In this document: piece after piece, positions 25,256-33,723 of the stretch
Layout: each line of letters begins with the position of its first letter
Numbering within the stretch: position 1 is the stretch's first letter
From: Microbacterium enclense
Lineage (GTDB): Bacteria > Actinomycetota > Actinomycetes > Actinomycetales > Microbacteriaceae
Reading direction: 5' to 3'
Assembly: GCF_001456955.1 (NCBI RefSeq)
Contig: NZ_KQ758471.1
Coordinates: 100,576 to 164,575 of the forward strand
DNA length: 64,000 nucleotides
Notes under the pieces: generated by a model
What the model was told of the DNA's origin: nothing
Databases searched by the model: none
Seen by the model: only the letters and a program-made list of their open reading frames with translations
Program-made: the position numbers and the translations under genes

Positions 25256-27426
25256 TTGCCGTTCCCTTCTGCGGGGGCGGCCGCGGAGGAGCCGCCCTGG
25301 GCCTGGATCGCGGTGATCGCGATGGTGTTGACGATGTCGTCGACGAGGGCGCCGCGCGACAGGTCGTTGATGGGCTTGTTTAGGCCCTGCAGCACCGGCC
25401 CGATGGCGACGGCGCCGGCCGAGCGCTGCACGGCCTTGTAGGTGTTGTTGCCCGTGTTGAGATCGGGGAAGACGAACACCGTGGCGCGGCCCGCCACCTC
25501 GGAACCGGGCATCTTGGCCTTCGCCACCGCGGCGTCGGCGGCCGCGTCGTATTGGATCGGACCTTCGACGAGCAGCTCGGGGGCTCGCTCGCGGACGAGG
25601 GCGGTCGCGGTGCGCACCTTCTCGACGTCGGCGCCGGTGCCGGACTCGCCCGTCGAGTACGACAGCATCGCCACGCGCGGGTCGATGCCGAACTGCTCGG
25701 CGGTCGCGGCCGATGACACGGCGATGTCGGCGAGCTGCTCGCTGGTGGGGTCGGGGATGACCGCGCAGTCGCCGTAGACGAGCACGCGATCGGCCAGCGC
25801 CATCAGGAAGACGCTGGAGACGACCGAGACGCCAGGCGCGGTCTTGATGATCTCGAACGCGGGGCGGATGGTGTGGGCGGTCGTGTGAGCCGCACCCGAG
25901 ACCATGCCGTCGGCGAGGCCCAGGTGCACCATGAGCGTGCCGAAGTACGACACGTCGGTCACCGTATCGGCGGCCTGGGCGTGGGTGACGCCCTTGTGCG
26001 CGCGGAGGCGGGCGTACTCGGTGGCGAACTTCTCGACGTGGACGGCGTCGAAGGGGCTGAGCACCTCGGCGTCGCGGATGTCGATGCCGAGCTCGATGGC
26101 GCGACCGCGCACCTCGATCGGCTCGCCGAGGATCGTCAGGTCGGCGATGCCGCGCGCGAGCACGGTCGCCGCCGCCCGGAGCACGCGGTCGTCATTGCCC
26201 TCGGGCAGCACGATGCGGCGCTTGTCGGTGCGGGCCCGGTCGACGAGGCCGTACTCGAACATCAGCGGGGTGACCACGCTCGGGCGGGCGACACCGAGTT
26301 CGCGCGTGAGCTGCTCGGTGTCGACGTGCCGCTCGAACAGCGCCAGGGCGGTGTCGTACCGGTGCTGCGAGTCGGCGGCGAGGCGACCGCGCGTGTTCAT
26401 GATGCGCACGGCGGTGTCGTAGGTGCCGAGGTCGGTGGCGATGATCGGCAACGGCGAACCGAGTCCGTCGATGAGCCGCACGATCGCGTCGGGCAGCTCG
26501 AATCCGCCGTTGAGCACGATGCCGGCCAGCGACGGGAAGGTGCCCGACGCGTTGGCGAGGAGAGCCGCGAGCAGCACCTCGGAACGATCGGCCGGGATGA
26601 CGACGACCGCCGACTCCTTCAGCCGCGGCAGAACGTTGACCATCGACATGCCCGCGACGACCACGCCGAGCACCTCGCGGGTCAGCAGCGCCGGGTCACC
26701 TTTGATGAGCTCGCCCTCGACCGAGCGCAGCACGCCCCGCATCGACGGAGCGATGAGGAAGCGGTCTTCGGGCAGAGCCCAGACGGGAACGCTGCGGCGC
26801 TCGGCGGCACCGCCGGCCCCGGCCGCGTCGACCACCTGACGGACGGATGCCACGACCTCGTCGAGGCGATCGGCGTCGGCACGGTTGGCGATGACGGCGA
26901 AGAGCGCCGCGCGCTCGTGCTGCAGCTCGGAGATGGCGAGGGAGGCGATCTGGCCGACCTCTTGCGGGGTGCGGGCGACGGAGAGTCCGAGCGTCTCGCT
27001 GTGCCCCTGCTGCGCACGGCCGCCGAGCACCAGCAGCACGGGGGCGCCGAGGTTGGCGGCGATGCGGGCGTTGTAGGCGAGCTCGGCGGGGCTGCCGACG
27101 TCGGTGTAGTCGCTGCCGATGATGACGACGGCGTCGCACTGGGCCTCGACCGCCTTGTAGCGCTCGACGATGCGCGCGAGCGCCGCGTCGGCGTCGTCGC
27201 GCACGTCGTCGTAGGTCACGCCGACGCAGTCGTCGTACGCGAGGTCGACACTGTCGTGGTCGAGCAGCATCTCGAGCACGTAGTCGCGCTCGGCCGTGGA
27301 GCGCGCGATGGGCCGGAACACCCCCGCGCGCGGGGTGACGCGACTGAGCGCGTCGAGCACGCCCAGCGCCACGGAGGACTTGCCCGAATGACCTTCGGCC
27401 GACGTGATGTAGATGCTCTGCGTCAC
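25252..27426 (-). CDS. pta: Phosphate acetyltransferase (long form)
   Basis: A 724-residue enzyme converting acetyl-CoA and phosphate to acetyl phosphate. The N-terminal P-loop domain (SAEGHSGKSSVALGVLDAL) and central DRTGG domain mark the long, regulated form. The C-terminal catalytic PTA domain (from about 395) includes VLPEGNDDRVLRAA, VHLGLADGMVSGAAHTTA, MLSYSTGESGTGADVEKV and FPDLNTGNNTYKA. GTG at 27426 is selected because TAGCCT ends 7 nt upstream and because MTQSIYITSAEG is the family start; the further upstream frame overlaps divergent nudK. ackA follows with a GTGA overlap. Confidence 0.96.
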   Translation of the reverse strand: MTQSIYITSAEGHSGKSSVALGVLDALSRVTPRAGVFRPIARSTAERDYVLEMLLDHDSVDLAYDDCVGVTYDDVRDDADAALARIVERYKAVEAQCDAVVIIGSDYTDVGSPAELAYNARIAANLGAPVLLVLGGRAQQGHSETLGLSVARTPQEVGQIASLAISELQHERAALFAVIANRADADRLDEVVASVRQVVDAAGAGGAAERRSVPVWALPEDRFLIAPSMRGVLRSVEGELIKGDPALLTREVLGVVVAGMSMVNVLPRLKESAVVVIPADRSEVLLAALLANASGTFPSLAGIVLNGGFELPDAIVRLIDGLGSPLPIIATDLGTYDTAVRIMNTRGRLAADSQHRYDTALALFERHVDTEQLTRELGVARPSVVTPLMFEYGLVDRARTDKRRIVLPEGNDDRVLRAAATVLARGIADLTILGEPIEVRGRAIELGIDIRDAEVLSPFDAVHVEKFATEYARLRAHKGVTHAQAADTVTDVSYFGTLMVHLGLADGMVSGAAHTTAHTIRPAFEIIKTAPGVSVVSSVFLMALADRVLVYGDCAVIPDPTSEQLADIAVSSAATAEQFGIDPRVAMLSYSTGESGTGADVEKVRTATALVRERAPELLVEGPIQYDAAADAAVAKAKMPGSEVAGRATVFVFPDLNTGNNTYKAVQRSAGAVAIGPVLQGLNKPINDLSRGALVDDIVNTIAITAIQAQGGSSAAAPAEGNGK

Positions 27427-27433
27427 GCGTTCC

Positions 27434-27439
27434 AGGCTA
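27434..27439 (-). promoter_or_regulatory. -10 box of leaderless pta promoter
   Basis: TAGCCT on the minus strand, 7 nt before the GTG of pta. Divergent from the nudK -10 by 62 bp, so the two promoters are close enough to share a regulator. Confidence 0.5.
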
Positions 27440-27501
27440 GTGCGAGCCCCCGACATCGCCCCGGGGTTGCTTCGGCGTCGAGTGATCAGGACGGGCGCGT
27501 C

Positions 27502-27507
27502 TAGGCT
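27502..27507 (+). promoter_or_regulatory. -10 box of leaderless nudK promoter
   Basis: TAGGCT is followed by 7 nt and the GTG of nudK, with no SD in between. Confidence 0.5.
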
Positions 27508-27514
27508 CACGACG

Positions 27515-28183
27515 GTGAGCACCCCGACACCCGGCACCACCGTCCCCGACCACCGCGGTCGCACCGGCCTGCACCTCACCGGCCGCGACCTCGACCGCAA
27601 CCCCCGCGTCGAGGTGACGGGCGTCGAGCTGCTCGCCGCCGGCTGGCACGTGCTGCGGGCGACGACGTTCCGCTACCGCGGCGACGACGGCGAGTGGGTG
27701 ACGCAGACGCGCGAGACGTACGACCGCGGCAACGGCGCGACCATCCTGCTGTACGACCCCGCGCGACGCACGGTCCTGCTCACGCGCCAGTTCCGCTACC
27801 CCGTGTACGTCAACGACCACCCCGACGGCATGCTCATCGAGACCGCGGCGGGGCTGCTCGACGACGACGATCCGCTCACGGCGATCCGCCGCGAGGCCGA
27901 GGAGGAGACGGGCGTGCGCGTCGACGAGGTGCAGCACGTCTTCGACGTCTACATGAGCCCGGGTTCGGTCACCGAGCGCCTGCACTTCTACGCCGCCGCG
28001 TACGACGGCGCCGCGCGCGAAGGCGACCGCGGCGGTCTCATCGAGGAGGGCGAGGAGATCGAGATCCTCGAGTACGGCATCGACACCGCCCTGTCGATGA
28101 TCCGCAGCGGCGCGATCCAGGATGCCAAGACCATCATGCTGCTGCAGTGGGCGGTGCTCGACGGGCCCTTCGCGCGAAGCTGA
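27515..28183 (+). CDS. nudK: NudK-type NUDIX sugar-nucleotide pyrophosphatase
   Basis: A 222-residue NUDIX hydrolase resembling GDP-mannose/ADP-ribose pyrophosphatase NudK. The NUDIX box reads GLLDDDDPLTAIRREAEEETGV, with Asp where the canonical box has its first Glu, as in NudK relatives. Other family marks are YMSPGSVTERLHFYAA, the acidic EEGEEIEILEY and the C-terminal SGAIQDAKTIMLLQW. It would cleave sugar nucleotides to sugar-1-phosphate plus NMP in the cytosol. GTG at 27515 is taken because TAGGCT lies 7 nt upstream; the frame opens earlier but would start inside pta. It ends at a strong bidirectional hairpin shared with the fructokinase gene. Confidence 0.88.
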   Translation: MSTPTPGTTVPDHRGRTGLHLTGRDLDRNPRVEVTGVELLAAGWHVLRATTFRYRGDDGEWVTQTRETYDRGNGATILLYDPARRTVLLTRQFRYPVYVNDHPDGMLIETAAGLLDDDDPLTAIRREAEEETGVRVDEVQHVFDVYMSPGSVTERLHFYAAAYDGAAREGDRGGLIEEGEEIEILEYGIDTALSMIRSGAIQDAKTIMLLQWAVLDGPFARS

Positions 28184-28194
28184 CGAGCCGTGCC

Positions 28195-28233
28195 CCGGCG
28201 CGACGCCCTCTGGTTGAGGTGGCGTCGCGCCGG
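28195..28233. terminator. Bidirectional terminator between nudK and fructokinase genes
   Basis: CCGGCGCGACGCC and GGCGTCGCGCCGG form a perfect 13-bp stem with a 13-nt loop between convergent stops. Confidence 0.8.
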
Positions 28234-28239
28234 TGCGGG

Positions 28240-29169
28240 TCAGGCGCTCTGCGGCGCGACCGCGTCGAGCTCCGCCGTCGTGGGCGGGGCGGCTCCCGCG
28301 CGGCTGACGGTGATGCCCGCCGCCAGCGCAGCAACGCGACCCACCCCCTCGAGCTCGTCGAGGTCGATGCGCCCGGCGACGACGCGATCGACCCCGATCC
28401 GCTGCGCGAGTGCGGCGACGAGACCGGACATGTACGAGTCGCCCGCGCCGATCGTGTCGACGACGTCGACCGTGTGCGGGGGGACGCGGAACTCACCGGC
28501 CGAGGTGGACAGGGTGCTCCCCTGCCCGCCCCGGGTGACCACGACGATCGACGCACCCTGCTCGAGCAGCCGGGCAGCCGCCGACTCGGGGTCATCGGGA
28601 TAGAGCCACTCGGCATCCTCGTCGCTCAGCTTCACCACGTCGGCCCGGGCGGCGTAGCGGTGCACGAGCTCGCGGGTCTCGGATGCCGGGGGGAGCAGGG
28701 CGGGCCGCACGTTGGGGTCGAAGCTGACGAGCACGTCGCGCGGCAGTGCCTCCACCAGCGCGAGCACGCGGTCGGCCCCCGGCGGCCGCAGCGCGCCGAC
28801 CGAACCGACGTGCACGATGTCGAAGCCGTCGGCGCGCGGTGGGCGGGCGAACTCCCACGTCAGATCGAAGTCGTACGTGGCGGAGCCGTCGGCCGCGATC
28901 CGTGCGCGGGCGGTCGAGGTGCGCGTCGGGGCCGCCGTCTGCTCGACGGCGACGTGGGAGCGCTCGACGTGGTCGGCGATGAGCCGGCCCCGCTCGTCGT
29001 CGGCGAACTCGGTGGCGAAGGTCGTCTCGATGCCGAGGCGAGACAAGCCCACGGCCACGTTCAGCGGACTGCCGCCCACGTGTTCGCTCTCGACCCCCTC
29101 GCGGTCGACGATGTCGATGAGCGCCTCACCGATGACGAGGGCCCGGGCCGGGGGAAGGGAATGGCTCAT
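28240..29169 (-). CDS. PfkB-family fructokinase
   Basis: A 309-residue ribokinase-fold sugar kinase, last gene of the fructose-type ABC operon. GGSPLNVAVGLSRLG near the N terminus and DTIGAGDSYMSGLVAAL near the C terminus are the two PfkB signatures; the latter contains the anion hole and catalytic Asp. Fructokinases of this kind phosphorylate imported fructose to fructose-6-phosphate. ATG at 29169 overlaps the stop of the ABM-domain gene (ATGA), showing tight coupling through the operon. 2-keto-3-deoxygluconate or ribose cannot be excluded as substrate; the fructose assignment rests on the FrcB-like binding protein. Confidence 0.88.
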   Translation of the reverse strand: MSHSLPPARALVIGEALIDIVDREGVESEHVGGSPLNVAVGLSRLGIETTFATEFADDERGRLIADHVERSHVAVEQTAAPTRTSTARARIAADGSATYDFDLTWEFARPPRADGFDIVHVGSVGALRPPGADRVLALVEALPRDVLVSFDPNVRPALLPPASETRELVHRYAARADVVKLSDEDAEWLYPDDPESAAARLLEQGASIVVVTRGGQGSTLSTSAGEFRVPPHTVDVVDTIGAGDSYMSGLVAALAQRIGVDRVVAGRIDLDELEGVGRVAALAAGITVSRAGAAPPTTAELDAVAPQSA

Positions 29170-29462
29170 GACACCGGATTCAACCACGTCAGCGTGGACG
29201 CGCCACCGACCACGTGGGGCGCGAACGCCCGGTTGAAGGCGGCGCAGTGCTCCGTGCCGAGGTGCGCCTGGAACGCGGCGTCATCGACGTACTCCTCGTA
29301 GACGAAGAAGCTCCGCGGGTCGTCGGCGAGACGGTGGGCGTCGAAGCGCACGTTGCCGGGTTCGGCCGAGACGGCCTCGCCGTACCCGCGGAGGAGCGCG
29401 GCGACGGTGTCGCCCGCGCCCTCCTCCGCGGTGAACTGCGCGTACAGGTACTTGCCGGTCAC
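29166..29462 (-). CDS. ABM-domain protein (YgiN/quinol monooxygenase-like)
   Basis: A 98-residue dimeric alpha/beta (ferredoxin-like) protein. KYLYAQFTAEEGAGDTVAALL, NVRFDAHRLADDPRSFFVYEEYVDDAAFQAH (split over strands) and HLGTEHCAAFN follow the antibiotic-biosynthesis-monooxygenase fold, whose members include quinol oxidases, haem-degrading enzymes and non-enzymatic proteins. GTG at 29462 and stop at 29166 each overlap the flanking ABC ATPase and kinase genes by 4 bp, so it is an integral part of the sugar operon. What it does there is not evident; L-rhamnose mutarotase has the same fold, so sugar anomer handling is a speculative option. Confidence 0.85.
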   Translation of the reverse strand: MTGKYLYAQFTAEEGAGDTVAALLRGYGEAVSAEPGNVRFDAHRLADDPRSFFVYEEYVDDAAFQAHLGTEHCAAFNRAFAPHVVGGASTLTWLNPVS

Positions 29463-30238
29463 AGTTTCTGCGCGCCCGTCATGATGGCCACGGCCTCGCT
29501 CATGGTGTGCGAGGTCGGCGTGATGGTACCGGCGCGCTTGCCCAGACGCTGAATGTGGATGCGGTCGGCGACCTCGAACACGTGCGGCATGTTGTGGCTG
29601 ATCAGGATCACCGGCACGCCGTTGTCGCGCAGACGCTTGATGAGCTCGAGCACCTGGTTGCTCTCGCGTACGCCGAGGGCGGCGGTGGGCTCGTCGAGCA
29701 CGACGACCTTCGAGCCGAAGGCGGCCGCGCGGGCCACCGCGACGGCCTGACGCTGCCCGCCGGAGAGGTTCTCGATGGCGACCGTGACGTCCTGCAGCGT
29801 CGAGATCCCGAGGCGCGTGAGTTCGGCGCGGGCGTTCTTGCGCATGGTCTTGGTGTCGAGCATGCGGAAGACCGACCCGAGCGGTCCCGGACGCCGGATC
29901 TCGCGACCGAGGTACATGTTGGCCGCCACGTCGAGCGCGGGCGAGACCGCGAGCGACTGGTAGACCGTCTCGATCCCGGCATCCCGGGCGTCCTGGGGAC
30001 GACGGAAGTGGACGGGCTTGCCGTCGAGGCTCAACTCGCCCCCGTCGGGGATCTCGGCGCCCGTGAGGCACTTGATGAGCGTGGTCTTGCCGGCACCGTT
30101 GTCGCCGATGATGGCGAGCACCTCGCCGGCGTAGAGGTCGAGGCTCACGCCGTCGAGGCCGACGACGTGTCCGTAGGTCTTGACGAGGCGCTTTGCCGAG
30201 AGGACGGGCGTGCGCGTGTCGGTTGCTGCGGCGTTCAC
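29459..30238 (-). CDS. Sugar ABC transporter ATPase (FrcA-like)
   Basis: A 259-residue single-domain ABC ATPase that energises sugar import. GDNGAGKTTLIK is Walker A, LSGGQRQAVAVARA the signature, VVLDEPTAALG Walker B with the Glu, and ILISHNMPHVFEVADRI the switch region. Single-domain form and length match FrcA rather than the double-domain RbsA/XylG. GTG at 30238 overlaps the permease stop (GTGA). It acts on the cytosolic face with the permease encoded just upstream. Confidence 0.94.
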   Translation of the reverse strand: MNAAATDTRTPVLSAKRLVKTYGHVVGLDGVSLDLYAGEVLAIIGDNGAGKTTLIKCLTGAEIPDGGELSLDGKPVHFRRPQDARDAGIETVYQSLAVSPALDVAANMYLGREIRRPGPLGSVFRMLDTKTMRKNARAELTRLGISTLQDVTVAIENLSGGQRQAVAVARAAAFGSKVVVLDEPTAALGVRESNQVLELIKRLRDNGVPVILISHNMPHVFEVADRIHIQRLGKRAGTITPTSHTMSEAVAIMTGAQKL

Positions 30239-31284
30239 TTGCGAACCTTCCGAATCCACTGGTCGATCGAGACGGCGACGATCACGAGGATGCCGACGGC
30301 GAGGGTCTGGTACAGCACGTCGAGGCCGGCGAGGGCGAGACCGTTGCGGAACACGCCGACGATGAGCGCGCCCAGCAGGGTGCCCCAGACGTTGCCGCGT
30401 CCGCCGAAGAGGCTGATGCCGCCGATCACCACGGCGGTGATCGCGTTGAGGTTGGCGTCGACGGCGGCGTTGGGGCTGGAGCCGAAGTCGCGCCCGATCT
30501 GGATCCACGCGGCGACCGCGACGATGGCGCCCGCGGCGAGGTAGACGCTCAGGAGCACGCGGTTCACGCGGATGCCGCTGAGTCGGGCGGCCTCCTTGTC
30601 GTCGCCGACGGCGTAGACGTGGCGGCCCCAGGCCGTGCGGCCCAGCGCGTACGCCACGACGGCGTAGACGAGGATCATCAGGAACACCCCGAAGGTGACG
30701 TCGACGCCGATGTGGAACGTCGTGCCCGTGAAGGTGAGGATCTCGGGCAGGTCGCTGCCCTGTACGGTCGCGCCGTTGGAGAGCAAAAGCAACAGGGCGG
30801 TGAAGATGCTGAGCGTGCCGAGCGTCACGATGAACGGCGGCAGATTCAGTCGGGTCACCAGGATGCCGTTGACCAGACCGGTCACGACTCCGGCGATGAG
30901 ACCGATCACCAGGGCGAGAGGACCCGGGACGCCGAGACCGGCGGCGGCGTTGCCCATCACGACCGAGCTGAGGATCATCGCCGCCCCGACCGACAGGTCG
31001 ATGCCGGCGGTGAGGATGACGAGGGTCTGCGCGACGCCCAGCGTGCCGATGACGGCGACCTGCTGGGTGATGAGCGAGAGGTTGGCCGGGGCCAGGAATC
31101 GCGGATTGATCACGCCGAAGACGATGACGGCGACGACGAGCACGATGGCCGGGCTGATGGCCGGGTAGCGGTAGAGGACGTTGCGCACCCGCTGCATCGG
31201 CGTCTGACGCGCGATGAACTCGTCGGCGAGGTGCAGCGTCGAGGTGGGCGGAGTGGCCTGGGAACTGGTGGGCGTCTGAGACAT
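30235..31284 (-). CDS. Sugar ABC transporter permease (FrcC/RbsC-like)
   Basis: A 349-residue inner-membrane permease of the CUT2 family. About ten hydrophobic helices are visible, with TAGIDLSVGAAMILSS and the GSSPNAAVDANLNAITAVVIGGISLFGG block (in pieces) characteristic of RbsC relatives. The first 45 residues are cytosolic, containing QRVRNVLYRYP. It follows the binding-protein gene after a 61-bp gap with a strong hairpin, so it is probably expressed at a lower level. It would form a homodimer with two copies of the ATPase. Confidence 0.94.
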   Translation of the reverse strand: MSQTPTSSQATPPTSTLHLADEFIARQTPMQRVRNVLYRYPAISPAIVLVVAVIVFGVINPRFLAPANLSLITQQVAVIGTLGVAQTLVILTAGIDLSVGAAMILSSVVMGNAAAGLGVPGPLALVIGLIAGVVTGLVNGILVTRLNLPPFIVTLGTLSIFTALLLLLSNGATVQGSDLPEILTFTGTTFHIGVDVTFGVFLMILVYAVVAYALGRTAWGRHVYAVGDDKEAARLSGIRVNRVLLSVYLAAGAIVAVAAWIQIGRDFGSSPNAAVDANLNAITAVVIGGISLFGGRGNVWGTLLGALIVGVFRNGLALAGLDVLYQTLAVGILVIVAVSIDQWIRKVRK

Positions 31285-31313
31285 GAGGGTCTTCCCGGTC
31301 GCGGGTGAAGGTC

Positions 31314-31339
31314 GGGGGCGCGCCTCGCGGCGCGCCCCC
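31314..31339 (-). terminator. Attenuating hairpin between binding protein and permease genes
   Basis: GGGGGCGCGCC and GGCGCGCCCCC form an 11-bp stem with a TCGC tetraloop and no T-tract. This placement in ABC operons usually stabilises the binding-protein message and lowers downstream expression. Confidence 0.75.
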
Positions 31340-31345
31340 GGGTGA

Positions 31346-32455
31346 TCACTTGCCCCAGCAGGTGCTGGCGGCGTCGGCGGACGTGAGGCTCTCCAGACCC
31401 GTCTGCGGCTGGTCGGTGACGAGCTGCTGGCCGGTGCTGAAGAAGTCGAGGCCGTCGGTGGGCGTCGGAGCCTCGCCGCCGCGGGCGATGTCGGCGATGG
31501 CCTCCATGCCGAGCGACGCCATCTTGGAGGGGTACTGCTGCGCGGTGGCGCCGATGATGCCGTCCTTGACGTAGCCGACGCCGGTGCAGCCGCCGTCGAC
31601 GGAGACGATGATGACGTCCTTCTCCTTGCCGGCCGCCTTCAACGCCTGGTAGGCGCCGTACGCGGCGGGCTCGTTGATCGTGTAGACGACGTTGATGTTC
31701 GGGTCCTTCGACAGCAGCGTCTCCATCGCGGAGCGTCCGCCGTCCTCCGCGCCCTGCGTGGCCTGGTGACCGGCGATCGTGTACGAGCCGCCCTTGCCGC
31801 CGGTGTACGTGCCCGAGGGCGCTTCCGAACCGTTCTTGCTGGGGTCGGGCACCTCGATGCCCATGCCCGAGAGGAAGCCCTGGTCGCGGGCGGTGTCGAC
31901 GGTGACGATCTGGTCGCTGAAGAGGTCGAGCATGGCGATGTTCGCCGTCTGGCCGGCCAGCTTCTCGGCGGTCCATTTGCCGATCAGCTCGCCCGCGGCG
32001 AAGTTGTCGGTGGCGAAGGTGATGTCGACGGAGTCCGCCGGGTCGGGCACGGTGTCGAGGGCGATGACGTAGAGGCCGGCTTTGCGGGCCTTGGCGATCT
32101 CGTTGATGACAGCGGGACCGTTCGGCGTGATCAGGATGCCCTTGTCGCCGCGCGAGATGGCGTTCTCGATGGCCTGGATCTGGCTGTCGGTGTCGCCGTC
32201 CTTCTTGCCGGCCGCGAGCGTGAGCTTGACGTTCGCCTTCTCGGCATCCGCCTGGGCCGCCTCTTCCATCGAGACGAAGAACGGGTTGCTCGTGGTCTTG
32301 ACGATCAGCGTGACGCCGACCTGCTCGTCGGCGCCGGCGGGTGCGGCGGACGTCGCGGAGCCGGCGGGCGACGAGCACCCGGCGAGCGAGAGGGCCGCCA
32401 CGGCGGAGAGGGAGACGGTGGCGAGAATGGCGCGGTACTTAGGGTGCAGCGGCAT
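31346..32455 (-). CDS. Sugar-binding lipoprotein (FrcB-like)
   Basis: A 369-residue solute-binding lipoprotein. The signal peptide ends in the lipobox LAGC (Cys27). The periplasmic-binding fold type 1 follows: VTLIVKTTSNPFFVSMEEAAQADAEKA (split), GILITPNGPAVINEIAKA, VIALDTVPDP, ATDNFAAGELIGKW and VVYTINEPAAYGAY. The KTxxNPFF block and the ALDT strand match FrcB fructose-binding proteins, which also suits the operon fructokinase. Two Cys (VDGGCTG, STCWGK) late in the chain could form a disulphide. An AGAAGGA SD precedes ATG. Expression is probably controlled by the divergent LacI protein through the operator at 32502. Confidence 0.9.
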   Translation of the reverse strand: MPLHPKYRAILATVSLSAVAALSLAGCSSPAGSATSAAPAGADEQVGVTLIVKTTSNPFFVSMEEAAQADAEKANVKLTLAAGKKDGDTDSQIQAIENAISRGDKGILITPNGPAVINEIAKARKAGLYVIALDTVPDPADSVDITFATDNFAAGELIGKWTAEKLAGQTANIAMLDLFSDQIVTVDTARDQGFLSGMGIEVPDPSKNGSEAPSGTYTGGKGGSYTIAGHQATQGAEDGGRSAMETLLSKDPNINVVYTINEPAAYGAYQALKAAGKEKDVIIVSVDGGCTGVGYVKDGIIGATAQQYPSKMASLGMEAIADIARGGEAPTPTDGLDFFSTGQQLVTDQPQTGLESLTSADAASTCWGK

Positions 32456-32478
32456 TGGTGTGATCCTTCTGTGGTTGG

Positions 32479-32516
32479 AGACTGCTCTGTCGAAACCGGA
32501 CTGACAACGGTGTCAG
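32479..32516 (-). promoter_or_regulatory. ABC operon promoter with LacI operator O1
   Basis: On the minus strand TTGTCA (32507-32502) and CAGTCT (32484-32479) are spaced 17 bp. The -35 lies inside the palindrome CTGACAACGGTGTCAG (32501-32516), which has the central-CG form typical of LacI-family sites. Repressor binding there would block the promoter. Confidence 0.65.
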
Positions 32517-32578
32517 TGACAGGTGTACTCCACTTGCTTGTAGAGTGCAACCACCAACGATGGAACGAGGTCTCGACG

Positions 32579-33625
32579 ATGACACCGTTATCAGGCAGAC
32601 CCGACGGCCGTGGGTCATCCGTGACCATCCGAGACGTCGCCCAGCACGCCGGCGTCGGGATCAAGACCGTCTCGCGCGTCATCAACAACGAGCCCAACGT
32701 GGCGAAGGCGACGGCCGCGCGCATCCGCGCCTCGATCGCCGAGCTGCAGTGGGAACCTGACGCGTACGCCGCGAACCTGCGTCGCACCATGACGCGGACG
32801 CAGACGCTCGGCCTGCTCCTGGGAAATGTGGCGAACCCGTTCTCGGCGACGATCCACCGCGCGATCGAGGATCTCGCGATCCATCGCGACGTCGCGGTGT
32901 TCGCCTCGAGCCTCGATGACGATCCCGACCGGGAGGTCGCCGCGGTCGGGGCGTTCGTGCGTCGCAAGGTCGACGGCCTCATCCTCACCTGCATCGCCGA
33001 GAGCCAGAGCTACCTGCGCGAGCTCGTCCCCGAGACGATGCCGGTGGTGTTCATCGACCGCGAGCCGTCCGACCTCGACGCCGACCTCGTGCACGCCGAC
33101 AACGTCGGCGGCACCGCCCTGGCGACGCGCCACGTGCTGGGGTACGGGCACCGCACGGTCGCCCTGCTGCTCGACCGGTACGACATCTGGTCGGCCCGCG
33201 AGCGCGAGCGGGGCTTCCGCCAGGCCACCGGCGAGTTCGGTCTCGCCGAATCGTCGACGCTCATCGTGCGCGACCTCGTCGACCAGGCCGCCGCGGAGCG
33301 CGCGGTGCTCGAGCTCATGGCGTTGCCCACGCCCCCCACGGCGATCGTCAGCGGGCAGAACCTCATCACGATCGGCGCGGTGCACGCCCTGCGCCGCCTC
33401 GGCCGGCATCACGACGTCGCCCTGATCGGCTTCGACGACGTCGACCTCGCCGATCTGATGGAACCCGGCATCAGCGTCATCGCGCAGCGTCCGCAGGAGA
33501 TCGGCGTGCGCGCGGCGCAGATGCTGTTCGAGACCCTCGACGGCGTCGCGCGGATGTCACCCCGGCGCGTGGTCGTGCCCGTCGACCTCATCCCCCGCGG
33601 CTCGGGCGAGATACGCCCGAGGTGA
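32579..33625 (+). CDS. LacI-family repressor of the fructose-type operon
   Basis: A 348-residue regulator. The N-terminal HTH and hinge are clear: TIRDVAQHAGVGIKTVSRVIN, then RIRASIAELQWEPDAYAANLR. The sugar-sensing core has LGLLLGNVANPFSATIHRAIE, GLILTCIA, PVVFIDREP and VALIGFDDVDLADLMEPGISVI. ATG at 32579 has GAGG 8 nt upstream; a longer frame upstream crosses the operator region and is rejected. It diverges from the ABC operon, and two near-identical operators sit in the promoter and on its own start codon. Its stop codon lies in the first copy of a 26-bp direct repeat. Confidence 0.93.
   Translation: MTPLSGRPDGRGSSVTIRDVAQHAGVGIKTVSRVINNEPNVAKATAARIRASIAELQWEPDAYAANLRRTMTRTQTLGLLLGNVANPFSATIHRAIEDLAIHRDVAVFASSLDDDPDREVAAVGAFVRRKVDGLILTCIAESQSYLRELVPETMPVVFIDREPSDLDADLVHADNVGGTALATRHVLGYGHRTVALLLDRYDIWSARERERGFRQATGEFGLAESSTLIVRDLVDQAAAERAVLELMALPTPPTAIVSGQNLITIGAVHALRRLGRHHDVALIGFDDVDLADLMEPGISVIAQRPQEIGVRAAQMLFETLDGVARMSPRRVVVPVDLIPRGSGEIRPR
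32580..32593 (+). promoter_or_regulatory. LacI operator O2 over the lacI start codon
   Basis: TGACACCGTTATCA overlaps the lacI ATG; its reverse complement matches operator O1 (TGACAACGGTGTCA) at 13 of 14 positions. Centres are 78 bp apart. It suggests autoregulation and possible looping. Confidence 0.65.
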
Positions 33626-33693
33626 GCGGCGACGCGACGGCGTGAGGCGTTCCGCCGCTCCGGCGGGATACGCCCGAGGTGAGCGGCGACGCA
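33610..33693. repeat. 26-bp direct repeat spanning the lacI stop
   Basis: GATACGCCCGAGGTGAGCGG plus 6 more bases occurs at 33610-33635 and 33668-33693, with weaker similarity continuing for about 20 bp, a partial tandem duplication with a 58-bp period. Confidence 0.85.
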
Positions 33694-33723
33694 GTGGCGC
33701 GAGGCCCGTTCGCGGGCAAAGAA

